Shown here: positions 24,601 through 33,763 of the stretch, piece after piece
Position numbering within the stretch: the stretch's first letter is position 1
Layout: every line of letters begins with the position of its first letter
Source of the DNA: Apiosordaria backusii
Lineage: Eukaryota; Ascomycota; Sordariomycetes; Sordariales; Lasiosphaeriaceae
Reading direction: 5' to 3'
Assembly (NCBI GenBank): GCA_030549205.1
Contig: JAUKTV010000017.1
Coordinates: forward strand, 62,001 to 126,000
DNA: 64,000 nt
Made by a program: the position numbers and the translations under genes
The notes under the pieces: generated by a model
Told to the model about the DNA's origin: nothing
The model's input: only the letters and a program-made list of their open reading frames with translations
Database searches by the model: none

Positions 24601-26730
24601 TAACTAAAGGCTATATATAGCAAATTTAGGCAAATAGTTAACTAAAGAACCTTTAAGTTCCTTTCCTAAAGTACTCTCTTTAAGGACTGTATACTACTAA
24701 CTAGTAGGTTAGTACTATATAAAAAGACTGATAAAGAAAATAGACTTTTAAAGTTTAAGGCTAGGCTAATTATTAGAGGATTCTTATAAAAGAAAGGCCT
24801 GGATTTTACAAAGACCTTTGCCTTTATTATTATATTACCTACCTAATATATACTATTAACTATAGTGGCTTTACTAAATTAGGAAATAGAGTAGATTGAT
24901 TTTATAAAGGCATTTCTTAATAGTTATTTAAAAGAGAAGAATTATATAGTAATACCTAAATGTCACAGACCAACCATATAGCACGGCCAGGTGGAGACTG
25001 CAGCTAGCCATGTCTGCCAATCGGAGGAAGGAGACACGGCGGCAGGGCTGCAGGGTAGGACAAGGCTCACTGCTTGGCAAAGGTGAGCCGGATCACCAGG
25101 CTCACCAGGTGAGCATGGTGAGTTCTGAGGGATCACCACCGATCACTAGTGAGCCGGAGTGATCCAGGTACGGAGGTACTTAGGGATTCATGGTCTATAT
25201 ATACGGGGGAACTAGATAGCTTGTAGATAGTTCCGCAGTATGCAATCACAGCTTGTATCCACGGTATCTTGTGTTTACATTGAGACATCTTGTTGTGCAC
25301 TGTTTAGCTGCACCGAACCATTATTATCAGAAGTTACCTTCAACTGTGTATCCCTTTCAGAGGTTCTGATCAGGGGTTCGTCACACTAAAGGCTTCTATA
25401 AATTCCATTAATTAACAGACTCGGCCATTAAAGCCAAGCTATATAGGCAAGGCTTTAAGCTTAAAACTAGCTAAATAATTTGCTTTTCTAAAGCCTTATA
25501 TAGCTTAAAGTAAAGCCTTAAACTTTAATAAGCTAAACTTACTAAGCTATTAAAAGAAAAGGGTTTTATAGTGCTAATTTCTAACTCTACTGTCTTTTAT
25601 AATCTTAAGGCTAGGATTTTTATAGTAACCTATATTAATAATTATTTAATTATAAGCTTTAATAAAGCCTATATTCAATAGTTTAAGAAAAGCTTAAATA
25701 AAGTCTACCTGATAGAAAATAGAGGGCCGGCTTCCTTTTTTTTAAAGGTCTAAATAATAAGGGATAGGCATTGCTTCTTTTTATAGTTTAACTAAGCTTA
25801 GTATATATAGGAAGCGATTAAGACCTTTAGCTTCGAAAATAGCTGTAAAATACTAATTCCCTTACAGTCTGGAATAGTAGCCTAATATAAGGACCTTAAA
25901 CTAAAAGGAAGCCTTATAAGTAAGTTAGATTATATACTATTCCAGTGTATAGTAGGTACTGTAATGTATTTAATAACTTAAATAAAGCTTAATATTGCTT
26001 TTACAGTATAGTAGCTTTTAAAGAATATACAGTAGCCTACTATAGTAAGCTTAAACGCCGTTAAAAACCTTTTAAAGTATTTAAACGGTATAGAGAATTT
26101 AATAATTGCTTACGGCTATACTACTAGACTTATTAAAAAAGAAGGCACTATAGTACTTATAGGCTTTGTGGATTCAGACTTTGCAAGGGACCTAAAGGAC
26201 TTAAAATCTACTTATAGCTTTATATTTAAAGTAGCTAGAGGCCCTATAAGCTGGAAATCAAAGAAGGCTAGTACTATAAGCCTTTCTACTTTAAAGGCTA
26301 AAACCGATATGCTTATTAAAGCTATTTATAAGGCTCTATAAATTAGGGAGGTTTATAAGGAGCTAGGATATACTTTAGTAGGCTCTCCCTTTCTATATAG
26401 TAATAATACTGGCTCTATAACTACTGCCTATAACCTAGCCTTTTACAATCATACTAAGTATATACTATTAAAATACCACTAGGTTAGAGAGTAAGTTAGG
26501 GCATTATAGGTTACTATTAATTACCTAAATACTAAATAAATACCAGTTAATAAGCTAACTAAACCACTGGCCAGTTAAAAATTTAAGACCTTTATAGGTC
26601 TTTTAGGCTTAAGGAATAGGCCTATAGAAGAAAGGTTAGTAGAGGAATAGATTAGAAAACACCCTCCCTATATTTAATTTTCCTTTATAATTTAGCTTAT
26701 AAAAGTAGTTACTTAATACTTAAATATATA
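21621..26730 (+). pseudogene. Copia gag-pol relic (protease, integrase, RT, RNase H), moderately RIPed
   Basis: Long stretches translate on the plus strand with scattered TAG/TAA codons where Gln or Trp is expected. A lysine-rich gag segment (KKKKGFKRPKGLKKRPK) is at about 22141-22190. The protease Asp-Thr-Gly appears altered in DTLLYNTKSIDYIINN (~22365-22410). The integrase core reads LILVDRKSRFK near 23490. The RT reads KARLIIRGF then IDFIKAFLN near 24760-24920, continuing after the solo LTR with ALYSLK near 25495. RNase H reads VDSDFARDLKDLKST near 26170-26215. Damage is lighter than in the first Copia family. The RT is split at 24960 by the solo LTR with a CTAAA duplication; removing the insertion rejoins the frame. 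Confidence 0.85.
24961..25385 (+). mobile_element. Solo LTR of a chromovirus relative (425 bp, TSD CTAAA)
   Basis: Bounded by TGTCACAGACC and GGTTCGTCACA and flanked by CTAAA at 24956-24960 and 25386-25390. From the TATA-like atatatacgg onward it nearly matches the LTR of the full Gypsy element at 26834. The upstream half (U3) is unrelated in sequence and carries short repeats of ggtgagc/gatcacc type. It shows no RIP although its host element does, so it arrived later. A solo LTR normally results from recombination between the two LTRs of a former full element. Confidence 0.92.
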
Positions 26731-26833
26731 GGCCTTAACACTTTATATACCTTATATTTTAGTTTTTTAATTAGCTAGTTAGTTTATTAGTTTTAGCTTA
26801 CTATAGTAAGCCTTAGGTTTAAATCTGGGCCTA
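26731..26833 (-). repeat. Right inverted arm, inner piece (leader of the inverted LTR)
   Basis: Reverse complement of the leader part of the left arm (to 21620). It ends at the Gypsy target site GCCTA (26829-26833). The remainder of the arm continues after the Gypsy element at 34173. Confidence 0.85.
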
Positions 26834-26934
26834 TGTCACGACCTTGGACACGGGAGGACGCAGACTTAACAGACGAGCCAATGGGAAGAGTGTATTACGA
26901 CGGAAGGGACCCCTGTAGGTAGCCAATCAGAGGA

Positions 26935-27034
26935 GGACCGATGGACCGGTGCGTAGGAGACGGTCCAGCGGTCCAGGACAACCACTCATGGAGGGACCGA
27001 TGGACCGGTACGCTATGAACGGTCCAGCGGTCCA
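26935..27034 (+). repeat. Duplicated 41-bp palindrome-rich motif in the U3 of the LTR
   Basis: Units 26935-26975 and 26994-27034 both begin ggaccgatggaccggt and end acggtccagcggtcca. Each contains tggaccg facing cggtcca, so each can fold into a hairpin or bind a dimeric factor. They lie just upstream of the TATA-like site. A role as upstream activating sequences is an inference. Confidence 0.7.
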
Positions 27035-27050
27035 TGAGGATTGCAGGTCC

Positions 27051-27060
27051 ATATATACGG
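27051..27060 (+). promoter_or_regulatory. TATA-like element of the LTR promoter
   Basis: atatatacgg, preserved in the solo LTR at the equivalent place even though the sequence upstream of it is entirely different there. Transcription would start downstream within the LTR; the exact start cannot be read. Confidence 0.6.
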
Positions 27061-27290
27061 AGGAACTAGATAGCTTGTAGATAGTTCCGCAGTATGCAAT
27101 CACAGCTTGTATTCACGGTATCTTGTGTTTACATTGAGACATCTTGTTGTGCACTGTTTAGCTGCACCGAACCAATTGTCAGAAGTTACCTTCAACCGAG
27201 TATCCCTTTCAGAGGTTCTGTACAGGGGTTCGTCACACGTTGCATACTCACTTCAACTCTGTCACGGATAAGTTGAAGGTACCCATCACC

Positions 27291-29444
27291 ATGGCGGACA
27301 ACAAAGAAAGCCCTCAAGCCGTTCTGATTCGACTCAACGCTCGCGTCAAGGAGCTCGAGGATGCGGTCCAGCAGACCCAGGACCAAGTCGTCGCCGTTGG
27401 TCGCCTGGATCACCGCGATAATCAGCTGGCCAAGATCGAGGCCCCCGAACGCTATGGTGGCGGAAAAGGAGAGCTTGGAGGGTTCCTGATCCAGCTCAAG
27501 ACCTATTTTCGGTACTATCCTACTCGTTTCCCTGACGAGGAGTCCAAGGTCACCTACGCGGCATCTCGACTCAAGGACAAGGCTCTCGCGTGGTTTGAGC
27601 CCATCCTGAACGACTATTACGAGAACGACGACGCAGGCATCAGGAAGGACATCACTAGGGAGTGCTTCGAGACCTTCAAGAAGTTCGAAGCCCGCATCAA
27701 GGAAGTCTTCGGAGAGTACGACGAGGCTCGCCGAGCCCAGGAGAGACTCGCCAACATGCGCCAAACCCGGTCTGCAGCTGACTATGCTGCCACCTTCAAG
27801 ACCGACGCCCTGCGCAGCGAGATCAATGACGAAGGCTTGATGCAGCTTTTCTACAACGGACTCAAGGACGAAGTGAAGGACGAGTTGTACAAGGAGGAGA
27901 GACCGGACACCATCGACAAATACATCGCTACAGCCATTCGTATCGACGACCGGCAGTTTCAACGCCGGATGGAGAAAAGAGGAACGCGTGCAAACCCAGG
28001 ACAACACCGTGGCTCCGGAGGCTACCGAGCCAACGACAAGAAGAAACGCTACACCACAAGCGTGTCTGGAACCACTCACGCGGGACCTATGGAGATTGAC
28101 GCAGTTCAGAAGCGGTTCAAGGGGAAGAACAACGTCAAGTGCTTCAACTGCGGGAAGACGGGGCATTTCAAGAGAGACTGTCGGGCACCCAAACAGCTCA
28201 GCTGGAAGGAAAAGGAGGCGGCGGCAGTTGCGAAGACAACGCGGGTTGTTGAGATCTCAAGCATTGAGTACGGCAACGATGGATTCCTGGACTCAGCGGA
28301 CGACTACACCGACAGCAACTACGAGCATGAGACTCAGGAAGGAGATTTAACAGTCGACTCTGAGGGAGAAGACCGTGTTGTGGGACAAGAACTGCCGACC
28401 AGGGGAGCCACCAGGCTAGAGGAAAGCACGGCTCCAGGACCCTCTGAGGAAACCTTGCGGAGACTAAGGCGGGTTTTCACCTCGACAGTCCTCTCGAGTT
28501 TAGACACGGGGGAGACCCTGAGGCAGGCCGAGGAGCGAGTTCAAAGGCTCGAGGAAGAGTTGGCAGAACTTCGGAACCAGCGAGAAGCAAGTGAACGACA
28601 CTACCGCGACCTCGAGGACAAGATGGCGCAAACCATGGCCAACAACCAACCGCTCGCACAGCTGTGGCAGGGCAACGAGCGTTGGATCGTTCCAGAAGAA
28701 GAGTTCGGCCAAGAGTTCGCACTACTCAACAAGGATGAGGAGGTCTGGGATGAGTTTTGGGCATCACGACCAGTAGCCAGCACCGGACTCGCGCTGACGC
28801 CAGGAGAGGTTCCGGAGTGGGGGTGGTATACTCCGTGCGAAGGAGACACTCCACAAGTTCATCCACGACATCCGGAACACAGGAGAGTGCCATGGTTCCA
28901 GTGCGTCGCTCATGGATGCGCGGAACACTACCAGTCAAAGACCCTCAACGGGCACTGGCCGGTCAGAGAGGTCACCCAGACAGACCAACCGGTACCGGTG
29001 TCGAGGACTCTCGCAAGGTGGGGAGCGCCGGACGAAGAATTGAACGATTATTTCCTGTGGAAACAGGAGGATCCAGTCAAGCGGGAGGAACTCCAGGTCA
29101 TACAGGTCACACCCAGGTACGCAAGGTGCTGCCTGGAGTGGGTAACAGGATGGGGAGAGAACACCGCCAACGAGAAGGAATATGGTTTGACGTGGTGTAA
29201 GAGTGCCGATTGCGCTTTCCATCTGCGAGCAAAGGCCCGGAAATACCACGAGGCCAGCCCCAAAGTACATAAGGCACGCAACAAGAAGAAGAATAGTGCC
29301 AGGAACAAGAAGTGGAAGGAAGCTCAACGACGATGGTTAGCCGATTTCGAGCTGCTGGACAGTTCGGCGAAGGAGGACGCTCTGGAGGCACAACAACAGT
29401 CGGGAAAAGGGCCACGGCCTTTCGCGGAGGCCGCAAACCTCTAA
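27291..29444 (+). CDS. gag: Gag polyprotein of the chromovirus
   Basis: 717 aa from the ATG at 27291 (context caccATGg); the frame is open a little further upstream, but this is the first good start. It forms the nucleocapsid shell that packages element RNA. A coiled-coil-prone N-terminus is followed by a retrotransposon gag capsid-like region (residues ~50-240, with the SAADYAATF and QLFYNGLKDEVKDEL type helices) and a CCHC zinc knuckle CFNCGKTGHFKRDC starting near residue 284. After an acidic linker comes a coiled coil (~residues 405-450). A C-terminal Cys/His-bearing region (PWFQCVAHGCAEHYQ, TWCKSADCAFHLRAKARKYH) may be an extra metal-binding module, by inference. Translation either stops at 29442-29444 or shifts -1 into pol. 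Confidence 0.93.
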   Translation: MADNKESPQAVLIRLNARVKELEDAVQQTQDQVVAVGRLDHRDNQLAKIEAPERYGGGKGELGGFLIQLKTYFRYYPTRFPDEESKVTYAASRLKDKALAWFEPILNDYYENDDAGIRKDITRECFETFKKFEARIKEVFGEYDEARRAQERLANMRQTRSAADYAATFKTDALRSEINDEGLMQLFYNGLKDEVKDELYKEERPDTIDKYIATAIRIDDRQFQRRMEKRGTRANPGQHRGSGGYRANDKKKRYTTSVSGTTHAGPMEIDAVQKRFKGKNNVKCFNCGKTGHFKRDCRAPKQLSWKEKEAAAVAKTTRVVEISSIEYGNDGFLDSADDYTDSNYEHETQEGDLTVDSEGEDRVVGQELPTRGATRLEESTAPGPSEETLRRLRRVFTSTVLSSLDTGETLRQAEERVQRLEEELAELRNQREASERHYRDLEDKMAQTMANNQPLAQLWQGNERWIVPEEEFGQEFALLNKDEEVWDEFWASRPVASTGLALTPGEVPEWGWYTPCEGDTPQVHPRHPEHRRVPWFQCVAHGCAEHYQSKTLNGHWPVREVTQTDQPVPVSRTLARWGAPDEELNDYFLWKQEDPVKREELQVIQVTPRYARCCLEWVTGWGENTANEKEYGLTWCKSADCAFHLRAKARKYHEASPKVHKARNKKKNSARNKKWKEAQRRWLADFELLDSSAKEDALEAQQQSGKGPRPFAEAANL
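29402..29433 (+). promoter_or_regulatory. Programmed -1 ribosomal frameshift signal between gag and pol
   Basis: The heptamer G GGA AAA (29402-29408) sits exactly in the gag reading phase required for an X XXY YYZ slip. It is followed by a 6-nt spacer (29409-29414) and a 6-bp GC-rich stem CGGCCT/AGGCCG with a 7-nt loop (29415-29433). The pol frame is -1 relative to gag and is open across this point from 29297. The gag stop lies 33 nt downstream of the heptamer. Both frames read Gly-Lys at the slip. Confidence 0.82.
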
Positions 29445-32400
29445 AGGACCACGAGCAACACATCAGCGAGGTCGCTGCTGTACGGAGGAGGGGCATGAAA
29501 GACAAAAGATTGCGAGTAGCAGCGCGTTGGAAGGGTTTCCAAACGCAAGCACTCGTGGACAGTGGAGCAGAAGCGGACTTGATTTCACCAAGATTTGTGC
29601 AACAAGCCCGGGTTCCATGGAAAAAGAAGGAGGAAGAGGTCGTCATGAAGGGACCCTTCCCTACACAGTTGGTAACCAGAGAAACGTTGCCACTGAACAT
29701 CACAGTGTCAGGAAAAACAACGACAGTGATTTTCGACATCGTGGATATGGGGCCAGAGAAGGACATGATCCTGGGGCAGCCATGGCACGAGGACTACAAC
29801 CCAGACATCGATTGGAAGGATGGTGGCCACCTACGACCGAGGACATATCGGGAGTATCCAACCAACGATGGGAGATCAGGAGCACGGCAGGAGCAGAGTG
29901 TGAGACAAGCACCCTCCACGGCACCACCGCAAGGGACACGGGAGATATTAGTGTACTCAATCGACACAGGCGGCAAGATCGAAGAAGTAGGGTTGGTAGG
30001 GACAGTTGCGTTGGTGGAAATTGCGGCAGCAATGAAGGACAAATACGCCTATTACAACAGTTTGAAGAAAAACGAGAAGAAGGAGGTACCGCCGGAATAT
30101 CAGGGGCATCCGGTGTTCACGGCGAAACACCTTCAGGGTCTACCAGATAGGGGACCATGGGACCATGAGATCAAGCTCAAGGACGGAGCAAAGCTCAAGC
30201 TTTTTCAGGTCTACCACACCAACGACAAACAGAGTGAAGAGTTGCGGAAGTATTTGGACGAGAATCTCAAGAGAGGGCACATCAGACCATCCACATCGCC
30301 AGCTGGATATCCTGTTTTCTTCGTGCCGAAGAAGGATGGGAGTCCACGACTGTGTGTGGATTATCGACAGCTGAATCAGGAGACGGTGAAGAACGGTTAC
30401 CCACTACCGCTGATTTCGCGGCTGCGAAGTCAACTGTCAGGGGCACGATGGTTCACCAGGCTTGATATGCCAGTCGGGTACGCGCACATACGAATCAAGG
30501 AGGGAGACGAATGGAAGACGGCTTTTCGCACGCCTTACGGGCATTTCGAGTATCTCGTCATGCCGTTCGGGCTTACAAACGCACCAGCGACTTTCCAGGC
30601 CCTCGTTGATCACACGATTCGCAAGTATCTCGACAAAACAGCAGTTTGTTATCTCGACGACGTTCTCATCTACTCACGCACTCTGGAGGAACACAAACAG
30701 CACGTCAAGGAAATTTTGGACGCGCTACATGGAGCAGGACTATCGGTCAACAAGGACAAGAGCGAGTTCCATGTGCAAGAGACGGTCTATCTCGGGTACC
30801 TGATCTCGCCAGGAGAAGTGCGAATGGAACCAGGGAAGATCGCGGCAGTCAAGGACTGGCCGAGACCACAAGGAGAAACACCCGAACAACTGAAGACTAG
30901 GGTTCGAGAGTTTCTGGGATTTACGAACTTTTATCGAATGTTCATACGGAATTACGGCGCTATCGCGAAGCCATTGAACGACCTAACCAAGAAGGACGCC
31001 GAGTTCAAGTGGGGGGAAGCACAGGAGCAGGCTTTTCAGGCCATCAAAGACGCTATTGTGGCCGACCCAGTGCTCAAGCTTCCTGACCCAGGAAGGCCTT
31101 TCGAGGTCGAAACAGGTGCTTCCGACTACGCCATCGGAGGACAGCTGGGACAACGAGACGAGGATGGGAAGTTGCATCCGGTAGCATTCTTTTCGAAGAA
31201 GCTGGAGGGACCACGCAAGAACTACCCTATCCACGACAAAGAGCTGCTTGCCATCATTGAGGCTTTCGAGGAGTGGAGACCATATCTCAGCGGGACCAAC
31301 TATGAGGTGCAGGTCTACACGGATCACAAAAACTTGAAGTATTTCACTACTACCAAGGTCCTCAACGCCAGGCAAGGCAGGTGGTCAGAATTCCTGTCTG
31401 AGTTCAATTTTCAGATTCATTACAAGAAGGGATCCGAGAACGCGAGAGCGGACGCTCTAAGCAGAAGGGCGGACCACCACGAGGAAAAAGTGGCGGAGGA
31501 ATCGCCACCATTGCTGCAGGAGACAGCAGAAGGCACACTGAGGCACCCGCTCCAGCAGTGGGCTGAGTGTTGTGCAGTGTACCGAGAAGAATCAACAGCC
31601 AACAAGTATCAGAGCAACATCGGCAGTGACGAGCAGGAACGATGGGCTGAACTGGAATCTTTGGGGATCCAGAAGGACGACAATTACCGGCTCTGGTATC
31701 ACAATCGAGCTTATGTCGAACCAGAACAGCGGAAGGCATTGATTCGGGAGATCCACGAGTCGAAGCTCGGAGGACACATGGGAGTGGCCAAGACAACAGA
31801 GAAGATCAAACAACACTTCAATTGGCCCGGACTAAGAAAAGATGTTGAGGAAACGCTGCGAGAATGTGACCTTTGCAGAAGAACGAAGGCAGAAAGACAC
31901 AAGCCTTACGGATTCTTGGAGCCATTACCAGTGGCAGAACAACCATGGAGCTCAGTGACGATGGACTTTATCACTAAGCTACCACACTCCAAGGACACGG
32001 TCACAGGAATCAAGTACGACAGCATCCTCACGGTCGTCGACAGGCTCACCAAGTGGGCATACTTCCTGCCCTACAGGGAGACTTGGACGGCAGAACAATT
32101 GGCGGATGTGGTGTTTCGGAACGTCACGGCGACACACACATGGCCAAGGGAATTCATCACGGATCGCGACACCAAGTTCGTGTCGAAGTTTTGGAAAGCT
32201 CTAATGGAGCAAGTGGGAGTGAAGAGCAAGGCGTCGTCAGCATATCACCCGCAGACGGACGGCCAGACGGAGAGACTCAACCAGATTGTCGAACAATACC
32301 TTCGGAACTACATCAATTTCGAACAGGACAACTGGGTTGAACTCTTGCCAGCGGCTCAACTCGCGTACAATACGGCACCCACGGAAACGACAAAAGTCAC

Positions 32401-33175
32401 ACCATTCTTCGCGAACTACGGTTTCGAGGCGGACCTACGACAAGGACCAGAGGCAAGAGTGCCTAGGGCGGCAGCAAAAGCAGGGAAGCTACACATGCTG
32501 CACGCCAAACTCAGAAAAGAACTCGAGTTCGTTCGGGAGCGCATGCGCAAGTACTACAACGTCAAACGGCTCGAGGGACCTCGCTTGAAGAGGGGGGATA
32601 AAGTGTTTCTTTCAACACGGAACTTACGCACAAAACGACCAAGTAAGAAACTGGACCACAGGAGGGTGGGACCTTTCACGATCGAAGAAAGAGTATCGGA
32701 AACAGCGTTCAGACTCAGATTGCCAGACACCATGCGACTACGATCGGGTACCTTTCACGTTTCACTCCTGGAACCGGCACCAAGGGCTGCCAGCCCGGAC
32801 ACTCAAATTGAAGCCGAGGACGAGGAAGAGGAGTACGATGTGGAAGAGGTCTTAGATTCGCGCATTAACAACGGACAGCTGGAGTATTTGGTTAGCTGGT
32901 TGGACTACCCGGCTACGGATAACTCATGGGAACCAGCAACAAACCTTAGCTGTCCTGAGAAGTTGGAAGAGTTCCATCGGAGGAACCCTGAACGACCAAG
33001 GGTGGAGAATGCCGCGAGGGGCCAGCAGCCGGGTCGGGAGGAAGACCAAGAACGGCCCCGCTCGCGAGGGCAGCACTCCCATTGGCAAAATCTTGGTCCA
33101 GCCAACCCAACTGTGCGGAGGTCCAGTCGAAAGAGGAATCAAGACTTGGGGAGGGCGCAGCGACAGACACGCTAG
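29405..33175 (+). CDS. pol: Pol polyprotein of the chromovirus (PR-RT-RH-IN-chromodomain)
   Basis: Expressed most likely as a Gag-Pol fusion by -1 frameshift; the frame also has an ATG at 29312, from which it is 1287 aa (numbering used here). Retropepsin-like protease with LVDSGAEAD, Asp at ~83. Reverse transcriptase with PFGLTNAPATFQ and the YLDD active site at 447-450. RNase H (~600-715) in which the first catalytic Asp is Gly (ETGASDYA, residue 602). Integrase with HHCC zinc finger (HESKLGGHMG, CDLCRR) and DDE core (MDFIT, TDRD, GQTERLNQ). GPF-type C-terminal module (RRVGPFTI) and a chromodomain at ~1175-1225 (YDVEEVLDSR to LEEFHRR, with YLVSW and SWEP). The stop at 33173-33175 overlaps the antisense gene. 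All domains are full length. Confidence 0.95.
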   Translation, partial: KRATAFRGGRKPLKDHEQHISEVAAVRRRGMKDKRLRVAARWKGFQTQALVDSGAEADLISPRFVQQARVPWKKKEEEVVMKGPFPTQLVTRETLPLNITVSGKTTTVIFDIVDMGPEKDMILGQPWHEDYNPDIDWKDGGHLRPRTYREYPTNDGRSGARQEQSVRQAPSTAPPQGTREILVYSIDTGGKIEEVGLVGTVALVEIAAAMKDKYAYYNSLKKNEKKEVPPEYQGHPVFTAKHLQGLPDRGPWDHEIKLKDGAKLKLFQVYHTNDKQSEELRKYLDENLKRGHIRPSTSPAGYPVFFVPKKDGSPRLCVDYRQLNQETVKNGYPLPLISRLRSQLSGARWFTRLDMPVGYAHIRIKEGDEWKTAFRTPYGHFEYLVMPFGLTNAPATFQALVDHTIRKYLDKTAVCYLDDVLIYSRTLEEHKQHVKEILDALHGAGLSVNKDKSEFHVQETVYLGYLISPGEVRMEPGKIAAVKDWPRPQGETPEQLKTRVREFLGFTNFYRMFIRNYGAIAKPLNDLTKKDAEFKWGEAQEQAFQAIKDAIVADPVLKLPDPGRPFEVETGASDYAIGGQLGQRDEDGKLHPVAFFSKKLEGPRKNYPIHDKELLAIIEAFEEWRPYLSGTNYEVQVYTDHKNLKYFTTTKVLNARQGRWSEFLSEFNFQIHYKKGSENARADALSRRADHHEEKVAEESPPLLQETAEGTLRHPLQQWAECCAVYREESTANKYQSNIGSDEQERWAELESLGIQKDDNYRLWYHNRAYVEPEQRKALIREIHESKLGGHMGVAKTTEKIKQHFNWPGLRKDVEETLRECDLCRRTKAERHKPYGFLEPLPVAEQPWSSVTMDFITKLPHSKDTVTGIKYDSILTVVDRLTKWAYFLPYRETWTAEQLADVVFRNVTATHTWPREFITDRDTKFVSKFWKALMEQVGVKSKASSAYHPQTDGQTERLNQIVEQYLRNYINFEQDNWVELLPAAQLAYNTAPTETTKVTPFFANYGFEADLRQGPEARVPRAAAKAGKLHMLHAKLRKELEFVRERMRKYYNVKRLEGPRLKRGDKVFLSTRNLRTKRPSKKLDHRRVGPFTIEERVSETAFRLRLPDTMRLRSGTFHVSLLEPAPRAASPDTQIEAEDEEEEYDVEEVLDSRINNGQLEYLVSWLDYPATDNSWEPATNLSCPEKLEEFHRRNPERPRVENAARGQQPGREEDQERPRSRGQHSHWQNLGPANPTVRRSSRKRNQDLGRAQRQTR
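31115..31117 (+). other. RNase H catalytic Asp replaced by Gly (GGT)
   Basis: In Gypsy RNase H the first active-site Asp lies in the motif T-D-A-S. Here the codons give E-T-G-A-S-D-Y-A. A single A-to-G change from GAT explains it. The other acidic residues of the domain (for example in YTDHKNL) are present. Confidence 0.75.
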
Positions 33176-33648
33176 GCGGCAGCTGGGCTGAGGGAGCAGG
33201 AGGCGACGAAGCAAGGAGTTGTGCTTCTTCCTCCATCATACCGCGGTTAAACAGCTTGGCCTCGCGGTCGCGAAGGGACCGGCGGGTACGCTTAAGCCGC
33301 GCCAGGCGAGCTGCGAGGGAGGACAACTGGTTTTCAAGTTCTTCTTCCTCCTTCTCGAGCTCCTGTTGCACCTCGAGGTTACGGGCAACTAGCGGACGGT
33401 CAGGCAACAAGAACAAAGGGAGGAGACAAGAACTCACGGGCGGAGCCCACATCCATGCCGTCACAAGGGATTTTCAGGCGGACGCATTCACTGCAACGGT
33501 TGGAGCCCTGTGCCAGGACACAAGGAAGATTCTGGTTAAAACAACGAGTACACGGCATAATCTCGCAACCACGCCCTACAATCGACAAGGAAAGGGCCGT
33601 GGCTTGATCGGTCTTGCGATGACGCTTTTTCTGTACACGATGAGACAT
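32946..33648 (-). CDS. Antisense spliced gene: Zn2Cys6-like plus coiled-coil protein
   Basis: Exon 1 is 33648-33438, exon 2 is 33388-32946, with a 49-bp intron (33389-33437) that has GTGAGT at the donor, CTGAC as branch site and CTAG at the acceptor. Splicing joins two open frames in phase, giving about 217 aa. The start ATG has a good context (gccATGt). Residues 33-62 have six Cys in the spacing C-X2-C-X6-C-X8-C-X2-C-X6-C, the Gal4-type binuclear zinc cluster pattern, preceded by a Lys/Arg-rich tail. A charged coiled coil follows (about 75-120, with VQQELEKEEEELENQL), then a Pro/Ser-rich end. It lies opposite the end of pol and the element's 3' untranslated region and belongs to the retrotransposon unit. 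DNA or RNA binding is an inference. A similar antisense gene may exist in related elements; I could not check. Confidence 0.68.
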
Positions 33649-33747
33649 GGCGACGGATAAGAGGTAAAGGGGCATCACTTACCAGGAAAAAGAAGGAAGC
33701 AGTAGGGTTTTGAGCGAAACGAGAATTGGCCGCCGAGACGTCGACCT

Positions 33748-33758
33748 AGGAGGAGGGG
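33748..33758 (+). other. Polypurine tract
   Basis: aggaggagggg lies 5 bp before the 3' LTR and is the likely primer site for plus-strand DNA synthesis. Confidence 0.6.
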
Positions 33759-33763
33759 CATCG

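Larger units (their letters stand above)
26834..27237 (+). repeat. 5' LTR of the chromovirus (404 bp)
   Basis: TGTCACGACC...TTCGTCACA. It contains two 41-bp near-copies (26935-26975 and 26994-27034) and a TATA-like site. Confidence 0.97.

Noticed and set aside
27192..28166. Minus-strand 324-codon frame opposite gag
   Set aside because: Shadow of gag: composition is the mirror of gag codons, no motif, and it runs into the LTR.
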